Shown here in pieces: positions 53,021 through 60,647 of a DNA stretch of 64,000 nucleotides. The notes under the pieces are model-generated. The model ran no database searches, was not told the DNA's origin, and was given only the letters and a program-made list of their open reading frames with translations. Position numbers and translations under genes: made by a program. The DNA comes from Paraliobacillus quinghaiensis (lineage in GTDB: Bacteria; Bacillota; Bacilli; Bacillales; Amphibacillaceae): positions 1 through 64,000 of the forward strand of contig NZ_QJSH01000012.1 of assembly GCF_003426025.1 (NCBI RefSeq), in the 5' to 3' direction. Each line of letters opens with the position of its first letter. Positions within the stretch are counted from its first letter, which is position 1.

Positions 53021-53869
53021 TTAGAATGCGGGAATAGAAGCTCCGCCTTCACGAGAATTTAAAAACTCGCGAACGTCTTCGCTTGTCATCGCATCAGCTA
53101 GTTGTTGGATCAATTCTGAATCCTCATTATCTTCACGCGCGACTAATGTAATCGCGAATTTATTATCTTCTTTTTCGGTAATAAGCGCATCGTCAGCTGG
53201 CGTTAAATCTAAGTTACCAGCGTGTGTTGGGTTAATGATCACGCCATCCACATCTTGATATAAACGAGTTAATGCAGCAATACCTGCTTGCTCAAAAGTA
53301 AAATTGTGTGAGTCTTCTTTAATATCGTCTAATCCATATTGTCCGCTTTCTGTTTCGTTCAATTCAATTAAATCATGTGAAGCTAACAGACGAAGGGAAC
53401 GGTCTATGTTAGATGGATCATTGGCAATACCAATCGATGCATCATCAGGAAACTCTTCGACGCTCGCGTATTCTTTAGCATAAAGGCCGAAATTAGCATA
53501 ATAAATCGGCTGAATCTCTGTTAATGTCGCATCTGCACCAGAGTTTTCGTTGAACTGATTCATAAATGGAACATGTTGTGAGAAGTTGGCATCAACCTCA
53601 TTGTTTGCTAGTGCTTCGTTTGGTTGAATATAGTCACCCATTTCAACGATTTCTACTTCAATATTGTCTTCAGCGAGATTTTCTTTTGCAATTTCAACAA
53701 CATCTAACATAGGTGATTCCACGACAGCAACGCGTATTGTTTGCTGTGTATTTTCTTCATTATTTTGATCGTCACTTGAATCTTCTGTATTCTCACTATC
53801 ATTGCTATCGCTACATGCGACCAGCACAGATACTAAGGCTAACATCATAATCATAAGCCATTTTTTCAT
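53021..53869 (-). CDS. metQ: Methionine-type ABC transporter substrate-binding lipoprotein
   Basis: The 282-residue lipoprotein (lipid Cys C19 in VSVLVACSDS) is a NlpA/MetQ-family binding protein. An acidic linker (20-42) precedes the domain starting IRVAVVESPMLDVVEIAKEN. NFSQHVPFMNQFNE, GIANDPSNIDRSLRLL and DGVIINPTHAGNLDL are family stretches. It is the third gene of the minus-strand operon, 13 bp after the permease. Methionine is the usual substrate but no SAM riboswitch is seen, so other amino acids are possible. Confidence 0.88.
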   Translation of the reverse strand: MKKWLMIMMLALVSVLVACSDSNDSENTEDSSDDQNNEENTQQTIRVAVVESPMLDVVEIAKENLAEDNIEVEIVEMGDYIQPNEALANNEVDANFSQHVPFMNQFNENSGADATLTEIQPIYYANFGLYAKEYASVEEFPDDASIGIANDPSNIDRSLRLLASHDLIELNETESGQYGLDDIKEDSHNFTFEQAGIAALTRLYQDVDGVIINPTHAGNLDLTPADDALITEKEDNKFAITLVAREDNEDSELIQQLADAMTSEDVREFLNSREGGASIPAF

Positions 53870-53882
53870 TAGTAATCTCCCC

Positions 53883-54545
53883 TTATCGTTTATCTATTTT
53901 TCTTGCTAATGTAATGCCGGCATATTGAATGATTTGAACAAATATAACCATTATAATGATAATATAAATCATCAAATCGGTGCGAAATTGTAGGTAACCA
54001 TAACGGATGGCAAAGTCACCAATGCCACCACCGCCGACGACACCCATAATAGTTGAGTAAGATATAAAACTAATCGTTGATGTCGTCATGCTTAAGACGA
54101 GTGCTGATCGTGCTTCAACGTACAAGAATTTGAATATAATATCTTTAACTGACGCACCCATCGAAACAGCAGCTTCCATCACACCTTTAGGGACATCTAG
54201 AAGCGATTGCTCGGCAAGGCGAGAATAATGCGCGATCGCGATAATGGTCATTGGGACGGTCGCAGCTGCTGTACCAATTGCTGTTCCAATAATAAAACGG
54301 GTGAACGGAATCAAAAAGATAACGAGTAACAAGAATGGAAATGAACGAATAATGTTTACGATTAAGTTCAACGATGAAAAGACGACTTGATTTTCAAGCA
54401 ATTGCCCTTTGCGACACAAAAATAAAAAGGTCCCAACTGGAAGCCCAATCAACAATGCCGCTAGGATCGAAAATCCTACCATAATAAATGTTTCACCAAT
54501 CGACAACCAAATTTCTGATTGATACTCAAGTAATACCTCAGGCAT
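53883..54545 (-). CDS. metI: Methionine-type ABC transporter permease
   Basis: The 220-residue protein has five membrane segments and the MetI/ABC permease coupling stretch EAAVSMGASVKDIIFKFLY (EAA loop). TIMGVVGGGGIGDFAIRYGY near the C terminus is typical. The ATG at 54545 is favoured by GGTGGTGA before it and overlaps the metN stop by 8 bases; the frame extends to 54560. It works with the MetN ATPase and the MetQ lipoprotein. Confidence 0.9.
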   Translation of the reverse strand: MPEVLLEYQSEIWLSIGETFIMVGFSILAALLIGLPVGTFLFLCRKGQLLENQVVFSSLNLIVNIIRSFPFLLLVIFLIPFTRFIIGTAIGTAAATVPMTIIAIAHYSRLAEQSLLDVPKGVMEAAVSMGASVKDIIFKFLYVEARSALVLSMTTSTISFISYSTIMGVVGGGGIGDFAIRYGYLQFRTDLMIYIIIIMVIFVQIIQYAGITLARKIDKR

Positions 54546-55287
54546 GGTTGAGATCACCACCTGATTTTAACCGTTTAATAATTCCGTCGACGCTATGTTC
54601 CATTTTGTGTATACCTGTCGGTTCAATTTCGATCTCTTGGTAGACTTGCCCATCTGCCATCACCGTCACGCGTTCACAAACGCTTTGAATAACTTCCATT
54701 TCATGACTAACAATGACAATGGTGACACCAAATTCCTGGTTGATCCGCTGTAATACTTCAAGCACTTCCGCTGTCGTATTCGGATCAAGTGATGATGTTG
54801 GTTCGTCACATAGCAACACTTTAGGCTGGTTAACAATCGCGCGCGCAATTGCAACGCGTTGTTTTTGTCCGCCACTAAGCTGCCCCGGGTACTGATCTTT
54901 TAACTTATCAAGTCCGACAAACCGCAAGCTCTCCATTACCTTATCTGCTCGCTGCTTTCTCGGAACTTTAGCTAATTGTAAAGCCACAACGACATTATCA
55001 AAAACCGTTTTATTGCTGAGTAAATGATGCCCTTGAAAAATCATCGCTAGCGATTGACGTATTTGACGAATTCGCTTGCCTTTTAAAAGGTTTAGCGTTT
55101 CACCATCGATGATCACTTCTCCCTCATCAGGTTGCTCGATCAAGTTCATCATACGTACTAATGTTGATTTCCCTGCACCACTCGCGCCAATGATACCATG
55201 GATTTCGCCCGACTCAATCCGTAACGATACTGACTGAATGGCTTCAAACGATCCAAACTGTTTGCTGACATTATGTAAAATAATCAT
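54538..55287 (-). CDS. metN: Methionine-type ABC transporter ATPase, short form lacking the C-terminal NIL domain
   Basis: The 249-residue ATPase has Walker A GASGAGKSTL, signature LSGGQKQRVAIARAI, Walker B VLLCDEPTSSLDP and H-loop IVSHEM. The FQGHHLLSNKTVFDNVVVAL stretch is typical of MetN. Standard MetN proteins are about 340 residues and end in a NIL/ACT domain that senses methionine; here the protein stops soon after the nucleotide-binding domain (KMEHSVDGIIKRLKSG), so feedback inhibition should be absent. GC content in sampled lines (48% over 180 bases) is above the neighbours. It is the first gene of the operon. Confidence 0.88.
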   Translation of the reverse strand: MIILHNVSKQFGSFEAIQSVSLRIESGEIHGIIGASGAGKSTLVRMMNLIEQPDEGEVIIDGETLNLLKGKRIRQIRQSLAMIFQGHHLLSNKTVFDNVVVALQLAKVPRKQRADKVMESLRFVGLDKLKDQYPGQLSGGQKQRVAIARAIVNQPKVLLCDEPTSSLDPNTTAEVLEVLQRINQEFGVTIVIVSHEMEVIQSVCERVTVMADGQVYQEIEIEPTGIHKMEHSVDGIIKRLKSGGDLNHA

Positions 55288-55457
55288 AAAAAAACCCCTT
55301 CCTTGAGTGAAAGGTGATTCAGAACAAAATTATTATAACTTATATTAATGAGGGAGTCTAATACAAAGATCTGAAGATTATAAAAATTTTAGATATTCTT
55401 ATTTTAGAATTAATCAATTATTAAATTTATAGTATAAATACTATTTCATATTTAATG

Positions 55458-55488
55458 AAAAAACCGGTCCAACAAAATGTTTGAACCG
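55458..55488 (-). terminator. Intrinsic terminator of trhO
   Basis: On the minus strand CCGGTTCAA and TTGGACCGG pair over 9 bp with one wobble, followed by TTTTTT. Confidence 0.88.
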
Positions 55489-55499
55489 GCAAAGTTATA

Positions 55500-56474
55500 T
55501 TAAACTACGTTTGTTGCGCCTTCTTCTTTTTCACTCTGCTCTAATCTTGCATTAATTTCTTCTTGAGAAAGATCATGTTCTTTTACATACATATTTCGTG
55601 GTGAAACGCGACATTCGTGCGTACAACCGCGCATATATTTATGCTCATTTTCTTCTGAGCAAAGAATTTGCTTATTACATACTGGATTAGCACAATTCAC
55701 ATAGCGCTCACAAGGCTCGCCATCAAAGTAGTCTCTTCCAACGATGACATGTTCTTTCTGATTAATCGGAACGCTAATACGCTCGTCAAATACGTACATT
55801 TGGCCATCCCATAGTTCGCCTTGAACCTCTGGATCTTTACCGTAAGTTGCAATTCCACCGTGAAGTTGGTTGACATTTTCAAAACCTTTTTCAACTAACC
55901 AACCGGAGAATTTTTCACAACGGATACCACCAGTACAATAAGTTAATACACGCTTACCTTCAAGTTGCTCTTTATTTTCTTCAATCCACTCTGGAAGTTC
56001 GCGGAAAGTATGAATATCTGGGCGAACCGCTCCACGAAAATGACCAAGATCATATTCATAGTCGTTACGTGCATCAATTACTACAGTATTCTCATCACGC
56101 ATTGCTTCATAAAATTCTTTTGGTGATAGATAATTACCAGTCGTTTCTCTAGGGTTAATATCATCTTCCAAACGTAATGTTACAAGTTCTGGTCGAGGAC
56201 GAACGTGCATTTTTTTGAATGCATGACCCTCAGCTGCATCAATTTTAAACATCATGTCAGCAAAGCGTGGATCGTTGTGCATTGCTTCCATATATTTGTT
56301 AGTTGCTTCAATTGTTCCAGAAACAGTTCCGTTCATTCCTTCTTCAGCTACTAAAATCCGACCTTTTAATTCAAGTGAGTTACATAAATTTAAATGTTCT
56401 TTGGCATAAGTTTCAGGGTCTTCGATGTGTACATAATTGTAGTACAACAATACCTGATAATTTTTGTTTTCCAT
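55500..56474 (-). CDS. trhO: tRNA uridine 5-hydroxylase, rhodanese family
   Basis: TrhO (YbfQ in B. subtilis, YceA in E. coli) uses oxygen to hydroxylate U34 of certain tRNAs, forming 5-hydroxyuridine. The 324-residue protein has an acylphosphatase-like N-terminal domain, a rhodanese domain with active-site C180 in [15 protein letters not shown], and a C-terminal cysteine-rich zinc region ([24 protein letters not shown]). The ATG at 56474 follows AGGTGG; the frame begins at 56486. It is monocistronic with its own terminator. Confidence 0.95.
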   Translation of the reverse strand: MENKNYQVLLYYNYVHIEDPETYAKEHLNLCNSLELKGRILVAEEGMNGTVSGTIEATNKYMEAMHNDPRFADMMFKIDAAEGHAFKKMHVRPRPELVTLRLEDDINPRETTGNYLSPKEFYEAMRDENTVVIDARNDYEYDLGHFRGAVRPDIHTFRELPEWIEENKEQLEGKRVLTYCTGGIRCEKFSGWLVEKGFENVNQLHGGIATYGKDPEVQGELWDGQMYVFDERISVPINQKEHVIVGRDYFDGEPCERYVNCANPVCNKQILCSEENEHKYMRGCTHECRVSPRNMYVKEHDLSQEEINARLEQSEKEEGATNVV

Positions 56475-56701
56475 TGTTTTAACCACCTATTCATTCGTAT
56501 TTGCAAGATACGTGTGTGTAGGGGAAAGTATTTTATCTTGTCTCTTGCAAGCACATATTATACAAAATAAATGTAACTTTAGCAACTTTTTAGTTGAAAA
56601 AGTACACGACTTAAATTTCAACGTAATTGTTTGATTTTTTTGTGAAATCGTAGTAGATTTGGAATTGTAGAAGCGATTTTTTGGTATATTTCTTTACGAT
56701 C

Positions 56702-56731
56702 TTGTCACAATAAACGATGTAAAGGTAATAT
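56702..56731 (+). promoter_or_regulatory. Candidate promoter of the cold-shock gene
   Basis: TTGTCA (56702-56707) and TAATAT (56726-56731) are 18 bp apart and give a leader of about 40 bases with AAGGAGG before the ATG. The rest of the 304-bp gap (56475-56701) is AT-rich and shows nothing else recognisable. Confidence 0.6.
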
Positions 56732-56778
56732 GCTTTATTTAATTACTTTTTACTTCTATTGTAAGGAGGTCGATTAAT

Positions 56779-56976
56779 ATGACTGGAACAGTAAAATGGT
56801 TTAACGCAGATAAAGGTTTCGGATTCATTGAGCAAGAAAATGGCGACGATGTATTCGTACACTTTTCAGCAATTGAAGGTGAAGGCTTCAAAACACTTAA
56901 TGAAGGCCAATCGGTTGAATTTGAAGTTGTTGAAGGTGACCGTGGACCACAAGCAGCAAATGTTGTGGCTCTTTAA
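56779..56976 (+). CDS. cspD: Cold-shock protein (CspA family)
   Basis: The 65-residue single-domain RNA chaperone has RNP1 KGFGFIEQ and RNP2 VFVHFSAI on the OB-fold, the hallmarks of bacterial Csp proteins that melt mRNA structure in the cold and in growth transitions. AAGGAGG lies before the ATG. Several csp paralogs are usual; which one this is cannot be decided from sequence alone. A strong terminator follows. Confidence 0.95.
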   Translation: MTGTVKWFNADKGFGFIEQENGDDVFVHFSAIEGEGFKTLNEGQSVEFEVVEGDRGPQAANVVAL

Positions 56977-57017
56977 TTTGATTTGAGAAGCTAGAGTTAA
57001 GCTGAACAAATTATTAA

Positions 57018-57050
57018 AAAGGTGTATCTCGCCTGAGATACACCTTTTTT
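57018..57050 (+). terminator. Intrinsic terminator of the csp gene
   Basis: AAGGTGTATCTC and GAGATACACCTT form a 12-bp stem with a 4-base loop, followed by TTTT. Confidence 0.93.
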
Positions 57051-57069
57051 CTATGAAAAGGGGATTTTT

Positions 57070-57366
57070 ATGGATTCAAAAGAGTATGAAAAGTATATTA
57101 TCGAAAATTATCAAGCCCAAGAAAAAGGAATGATTCTTTTATTTGCGCAGTGGTGCATAAATAATAATTTGGAGCCAAAAGTATTGTATAAAGAAGCCTA
57201 TCCAAATCAAGATGAAAATAAAGTACTTGAAGAAGTAATGGAATTAACTGTTTCAAAAAAAGAAGCAGATGAAATAGATCACTATCTATTGTTAGATGCA
57301 TTACAGGCATATGGAAATGATGATCTTGCGTTTATTGTTGCACAGTATGTTGAGAAGATGGACTAA
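57070..57366 (+). CDS. Hypothetical helical protein
   Basis: This 98-residue acidic protein is not recognised. It is predicted soluble and helical, with several Glu/Lys-rich stretches (NQDENKVLEEVMELTVSKKE) and a conserved-looking tail DALQAYGNDDLAFIVAQYVE. AAAAGGGGA precedes the ATG. It follows the csp terminator and is followed by a phased repeat array instead of a hairpin terminator. Confidence 0.75.
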   Translation: MDSKEYEKYIIENYQAQEKGMILLFAQWCINNNLEPKVLYKEAYPNQDENKVLEEVMELTVSKKEADEIDHYLLLDALQAYGNDDLAFIVAQYVEKMD

Positions 57367-57390
57367 ATTGGCAATCGCTGTGATTAGTTA

Positions 57391-57491
57391 TTCGGCGAAA
57401 ATGTGGATTTTCCGGCGAACACGGAGATAATTCGGCGAAATCGCAAATAATTCGGCAAATGCCACATTAATTCAGCAAACACCGCAATAAT
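57391..57491 (+). repeat. Phased array of TTCGGCRAA cores, array B
   Basis: Cores begin at 57391, 57411, 57431, 57451 and 57471, exactly 20 bp apart. Units begin TTCGGCGAAA, TCCGGCGAAC, TTCGGCGAAA, TTCGGCAAAT and TTCAGCAAAC, then a variable part ending in TTT or TAA. It fills the gap between two convergent genes, where no hairpin terminator is visible. It is array A in the opposite orientation. Confidence 0.8.
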
Positions 57492-57497
57492 CAATCT

Positions 57498-58361
57498 CTA
57501 ATCAAACAACTTGATAAGGGCTTGTGTTCCGCTATCTTCTTCACCTTGTTCAGCAAGCTGCTGGTATAGCGAGAGAGATAATTCTAGCCCTGGTGTGAGC
57601 ATATCCATTTCTTTCGATGCTTCTAATGCAATTCTCATATCTTTAATAAAGTGTTTTACATAAAAACCTGGCGCATAATTGCCAGCTATCATTCGTGGTG
57701 CGAGGTTTGACAATGACCAGCTCCCTGCTGCACCTGTTGTTATGCTTTCCAGAACTCGTGAAGGATCTAAACCTGCTTTTTGCGCATATGTAATAGCTTC
57801 GCACACACCAATCATGTTTGTGGCAATTGTGATTTGATTACACATTTTTGTATGTTGTCCAGCCCCGGCTGGTCCTTGGTGCACAATATTTTCCCCCATT
57901 ATTTCTAAAATAGGTGAGATTGCTTCAAATGCACTCTCCTCACCACCGACCATTATTGCGAGGGTTCCGTTTTTAGCGCCAATATCTCCACCAGATACTG
58001 GAGCATCTAATGCAAATAACCCTTTTTCAGCGGAACGAGTTGCAATCGTTTCTGCTAGAAATGGACTCGAAGTAGTCATGTCGATCAAGTAACTTCCTGT
58101 TTTTGCGTTTTCAATTATGCCATCTTTACCAAAATAAACTTCTTCAACATCACTTGGATAACCTACAATGGTAATCACAACGTCAACTGCACTAGCTAGC
58201 TTAGAAACACTTTCTTGCCATTTTGCACCTTTTTCTAATAGTGCTAATGCCTTTTCTTTTGTGCGTGTGTATACATGAACATCGTATCCTGCTTCCATTA
58301 AATTACCTGCCATGCTTTTTCCCATCACACCAGTACCTACAAAGCCGACCTTTTTCTTCAA
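57498..58361 (-). CDS. ykwC: NAD(P)-dependent beta-hydroxyacid dehydrogenase (YkwC type)
   Basis: The 287-residue protein belongs to the 3-hydroxyisobutyrate/tartronate-semialdehyde dehydrogenase family and is close to B. subtilis YkwC. GFVGTGVMGKSMAGNL is the Rossmann loop; DAPVSGGDIGAKNGTLAIMVGG is the substrate site; the catalytic lysine is in GQHTKMCNQI. TTG at 58361 gives the best ribosome-site spacing (GGGAGAG, 9 bases); GTG at 58370 is possible. Substrate unknown. It is monocistronic and convergent with the hypothetical gene. Confidence 0.9.
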   Translation of the reverse strand: MKKKVGFVGTGVMGKSMAGNLMEAGYDVHVYTRTKEKALALLEKGAKWQESVSKLASAVDVVITIVGYPSDVEEVYFGKDGIIENAKTGSYLIDMTTSSPFLAETIATRSAEKGLFALDAPVSGGDIGAKNGTLAIMVGGEESAFEAISPILEIMGENIVHQGPAGAGQHTKMCNQITIATNMIGVCEAITYAQKAGLDPSRVLESITTGAAGSWSLSNLAPRMIAGNYAPGFYVKHFIKDMRIALEASKEMDMLTPGLELSLSLYQQLAEQGEEDSGTQALIKLFD

Positions 58362-58447
58362 AGTACACACTCTCCCTCAAAATTTGTTATGATTATTTTA
58401 GCACATCATGAGAGGATAGTTATACAGCCAGAGAGGAGTCACTTAAT

Positions 58448-58894
58448 TTGGAGTGGATACAAAAGTCATTTAAGAATTTAACAAAAACAGAGTTGTACGA
58501 AATTGCAAAGCTAAGAAATGAAGTATTTGTTGTTGAACAGAAGTGTAATTATCAGGATTTAGATGATTTTGATCAGCCATCAACACATTTATTTTTGTTA
58601 AACGATGATACAATTATTGCTTATATACGATTAATTCCAAGCGGTCATTTTTATAAAGAGGCTTCTTTAGGACGTGTAGTAGTGAAAAAGGAATACAGAG
58701 GTAAAGGATATGGGAAAGAACTGATCAGTCGAGGAATGCAAATTATGACTGAAGAAATGAATGAGAAAGTAATTAAAATACAAGGGGAAGCATACTTGAA
58801 GGAGTTCTACAAAACGTTCGGATTTAAAGAAATTACAGAAGAATACATAGATTACGGTCTTTGGCATATTGATATGCTCTACCACTCAAACTAA
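58448..58894 (+). CDS. ElaA-type GNAT acetyltransferase, copy 1
   Basis: This 148-residue GNAT of the ElaA family has KLRNEVFVVEQKCNYQDLDD (about 23-42), the acetyl-CoA segment SLGRVVVKKEYRGKGYGKEL and the C-terminal FYKTFGFKEITEEY. It begins with TTG behind AGGAG. A second copy, clearly homologous along its length, begins 14 bp downstream, so this is a tandem duplication in one transcript. The ElaA substrate is not established. Confidence 0.88.
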   Translation: MEWIQKSFKNLTKTELYEIAKLRNEVFVVEQKCNYQDLDDFDQPSTHLFLLNDDTIIAYIRLIPSGHFYKEASLGRVVVKKEYRGKGYGKELISRGMQIMTEEMNEKVIKIQGEAYLKEFYKTFGFKEITEEYIDYGLWHIDMLYHSN

Positions 58895-58908
58895 AAGGAA
58901 TGAAGTAA

Positions 58909-59367
58909 ATGAATTGGAATTTAAAAGCATTTGATGACCTAACCGCTTCACAAGTTTATAAAATTTTGCAAGCAAGAGTAGATGTATTTGTTGTGGAACA
59001 AAACTGTCCATACCGTGAGATAGATGATGTTGATCAACTTTCTATGCATTTATTTTTAGAAGAAGACAATGAAATTATTGCGTATGCTCGTTTGATTCCA
59101 AAAGATGTTTTATATCCAGAAGCATCAATTGGGCGAATTCTTGTACAGAAAAAATTCCGTCAAGATGGCTATGGAAGAGAAATTCTGAAGCAAGCAATTG
59201 CAACAATAACGAACCAGTGGAATGAAACGAAAATTAAATTACATGCACAAGTATATTTGCGCGATTTTTATCGATCCTTCGGTTTTAAGGAAGTAACAGA
59301 AGAATACCTAGAAGACGGGATTCCGCACGTTGATATGCTTTTAGACAAACTGATTTCCAGTAATTAA
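58909..59367 (+). CDS. ElaA-type GNAT acetyltransferase, copy 2
   Basis: The 152-residue paralog of the preceding gene shares the same segments: ARVDVFVVEQNCPYREIDDV, ASIGRILVQKKFRQDGYGRE and LRDFYRSFGFKEVTEEY. The acetyl-CoA loop reads RQDGYG where copy 1 has RGKGYG, so binding-loop residues differ between copies. AAGGAATG lies before the ATG. Divergence is enough to indicate an old duplication and possibly different substrates. Confidence 0.88.
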   Translation: MNWNLKAFDDLTASQVYKILQARVDVFVVEQNCPYREIDDVDQLSMHLFLEEDNEIIAYARLIPKDVLYPEASIGRILVQKKFRQDGYGREILKQAIATITNQWNETKIKLHAQVYLRDFYRSFGFKEVTEEYLEDGIPHVDMLLDKLISSN

Positions 59368-59438
59368 TCGATTGAAGTTTACTGTAGCGGTTATACTAAA
59401 GATGCCTCAAAAAACTTGAAATAACAGGAGGCGTTGAA

Positions 59439-60128
59439 ATGGTAACGCAGCAACAAATCGCTTCATGTAAAGAACAATTGTTAGAACAAAAGGCAGAAAT
59501 AGAAGAGCATTTAGAAGATCATTTTGGAAACAATTATGCTCAGGTGCAGGAATCTGTAGGTGAGTTATCAAATTACGATAATCATCCGGGAGATACAGCA
59601 ACAGAACTTTTTGAAAGAGAAAAAGACATTGCGCTGAATGAGCACACAGAGCAAGCGTTAAAAGATATTGAAAAAGCTTTAAACGCAATAGAACAGGGGC
59701 AGTACGGAAAATGTGAGGTATGTCAAAAAGATATTGATTTCGAAAGACTAGAGGCAATGCCGACTTCCCTGCGTTGTGTGACTCATGCAGAAGACCATGT
59801 TCCGGATAACCGTCCTGTAGAAGAGGATATTTTAGATTCTGATTTGATTCGAAACAGTGAAGGAGAGTCCACTGTTTTTGATTCAGAGGATTCGTGGCAA
59901 CGTGTAAGTAAGTATGGTTCATCAGAAACCCCGTCAGACTTTTATGATACTGAAAAAACTTACCAAGACATGTTTTTTGATTCTGATGAATTGGTTAGTA
60001 GTGTAGAAGAAATTGAAGGCTTTGCTTTAAGTGATATAAAGGGGAAATTTATAGGTGTTAACGAAAAGCACGAGGCTTACGAATCATATCTGGATGAAAA
60101 TGACGTAGACTCGATCATGTATGACTAG
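59439..60128 (+). CDS. yteA: DksA/TraR-type zinc-finger protein (YteA)
   Basis: The 229-residue protein has a coiled N-terminal part (about 1-85), a TraR/DksA C4-type zinc finger CEVCQKDIDFERLEAMPTSLRC (cysteines at 91, 94 and 112; shown as CEVCQKDIDF and SLRCVTHAED, the fourth ligand being less obvious) and an acidic C-terminal tail. It matches B. subtilis YteA/YocK, a sporulation-linked family. GGAGG precedes the ATG. The role in transcription is inferred from the DksA relationship. Confidence 0.85.
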   Translation: MVTQQQIASCKEQLLEQKAEIEEHLEDHFGNNYAQVQESVGELSNYDNHPGDTATELFEREKDIALNEHTEQALKDIEKALNAIEQGQYGKCEVCQKDIDFERLEAMPTSLRCVTHAEDHVPDNRPVEEDILDSDLIRNSEGESTVFDSEDSWQRVSKYGSSETPSDFYDTEKTYQDMFFDSDELVSSVEEIEGFALSDIKGKFIGVNEKHEAYESYLDENDVDSIMYD

Positions 60129-60134
60129 TTGATG

Positions 60135-60168
60135 AACCGTAAGTCCAGTCTGGGCTTGCGGTTTTTCC
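60135..60168 (+). terminator. Intrinsic terminator of yteA
   Basis: AACCGTAAGTCCA and TGGGCTTGCGGTT pair with two wobbles, followed by TTT. Confidence 0.75.
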
Positions 60169-60230
60169 TATGATGAAACATTAAGGGGCGTTCCCTCGTA
60201 TATACATAAGAACAAAAGGAGGAATAAAGT

Positions 60231-60440
60231 ATGAACAATAACCAAGGATGTATCAAGTGTGGAAGTACAGATGCCGGAAAAAAAGAGGTAGCTATGACTG
60301 GAACAGGTCTTTCGAAAATGTTTGATGTACAAAATAACCAATTTATTGTTGTCTATTGTAATAATTGTGGTTATTCAGAGTTCTATAATAAGCAAGCTTC
60401 AACAGGAAGTAATATCTTTGACTTCTTTTTTGGTGGATAA
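60231..60440 (+). CDS. Zinc-ribbon protein
   Basis: The 69-residue protein has two CxxC knuckles (CIKCGS at 7-12 and CNNCGYSEFY at 43-52), the pattern of small zinc ribbons that often bind nucleic acid. FDFFFGG is at the C terminus. AAAGGAGG lies before the ATG. It resembles Zn-ribbon nucleic-acid-binding proteins of the PF09855 type (family recall, not checked). A phased repeat array and a terminator follow. Confidence 0.8.
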   Translation: MNNNQGCIKCGSTDAGKKEVAMTGTGLSKMFDVQNNQFIVVYCNNCGYSEFYNKQASTGSNIFDFFFGG

Positions 60441-60467
60441 GGTGAATACAAAGATTAATTAGCAGTA

Positions 60468-60572
60468 TTCGCTCAAAAAAATCAATTATTCGATTAAAAA
60501 TCCCGGTAATTCGATCAATAAAAGTGTTAATTCAATCAAAAAACATGATTATTCGATCAAACAGTGCAATTG
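60468..60572 (+). repeat. Phased array of TTCGATCAA cores, array C
   Basis: Cores begin at 60468, 60489, 60510, 60531 and 60552, exactly 21 bp apart. Units begin TTCGCTCAA, TTCGATTAA, TTCGATCAA, TTCAATCAA, TTCGATCAA, each followed by about 9 variable bases and TWA. The form parallels arrays A and B, with a different core. It lies between convergent genes. Confidence 0.8.
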
Positions 60573-60588
60573 AGAGAAGTAGCCAATA

Positions 60589-60620
60589 CAAAAACACCAC
60601 CAATCTTGGTGGTGTTTTTG
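60589..60620. terminator. Bidirectional terminator
   Basis: CAAAAACACCACC and GGTGGTGTTTTTG form a 13-bp stem between convergent genes. Confidence 0.92.
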
Positions 60621-60647
60621 TTCAGTAAAAGCGTTTAATTTTTACTA

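Noticed and set aside
55288-55457. SAM (S-box) riboswitch before metN
   Set aside because: None of the S-box core blocks (such as the AGAGxGGxGG start) is present on the minus strand in this leader.
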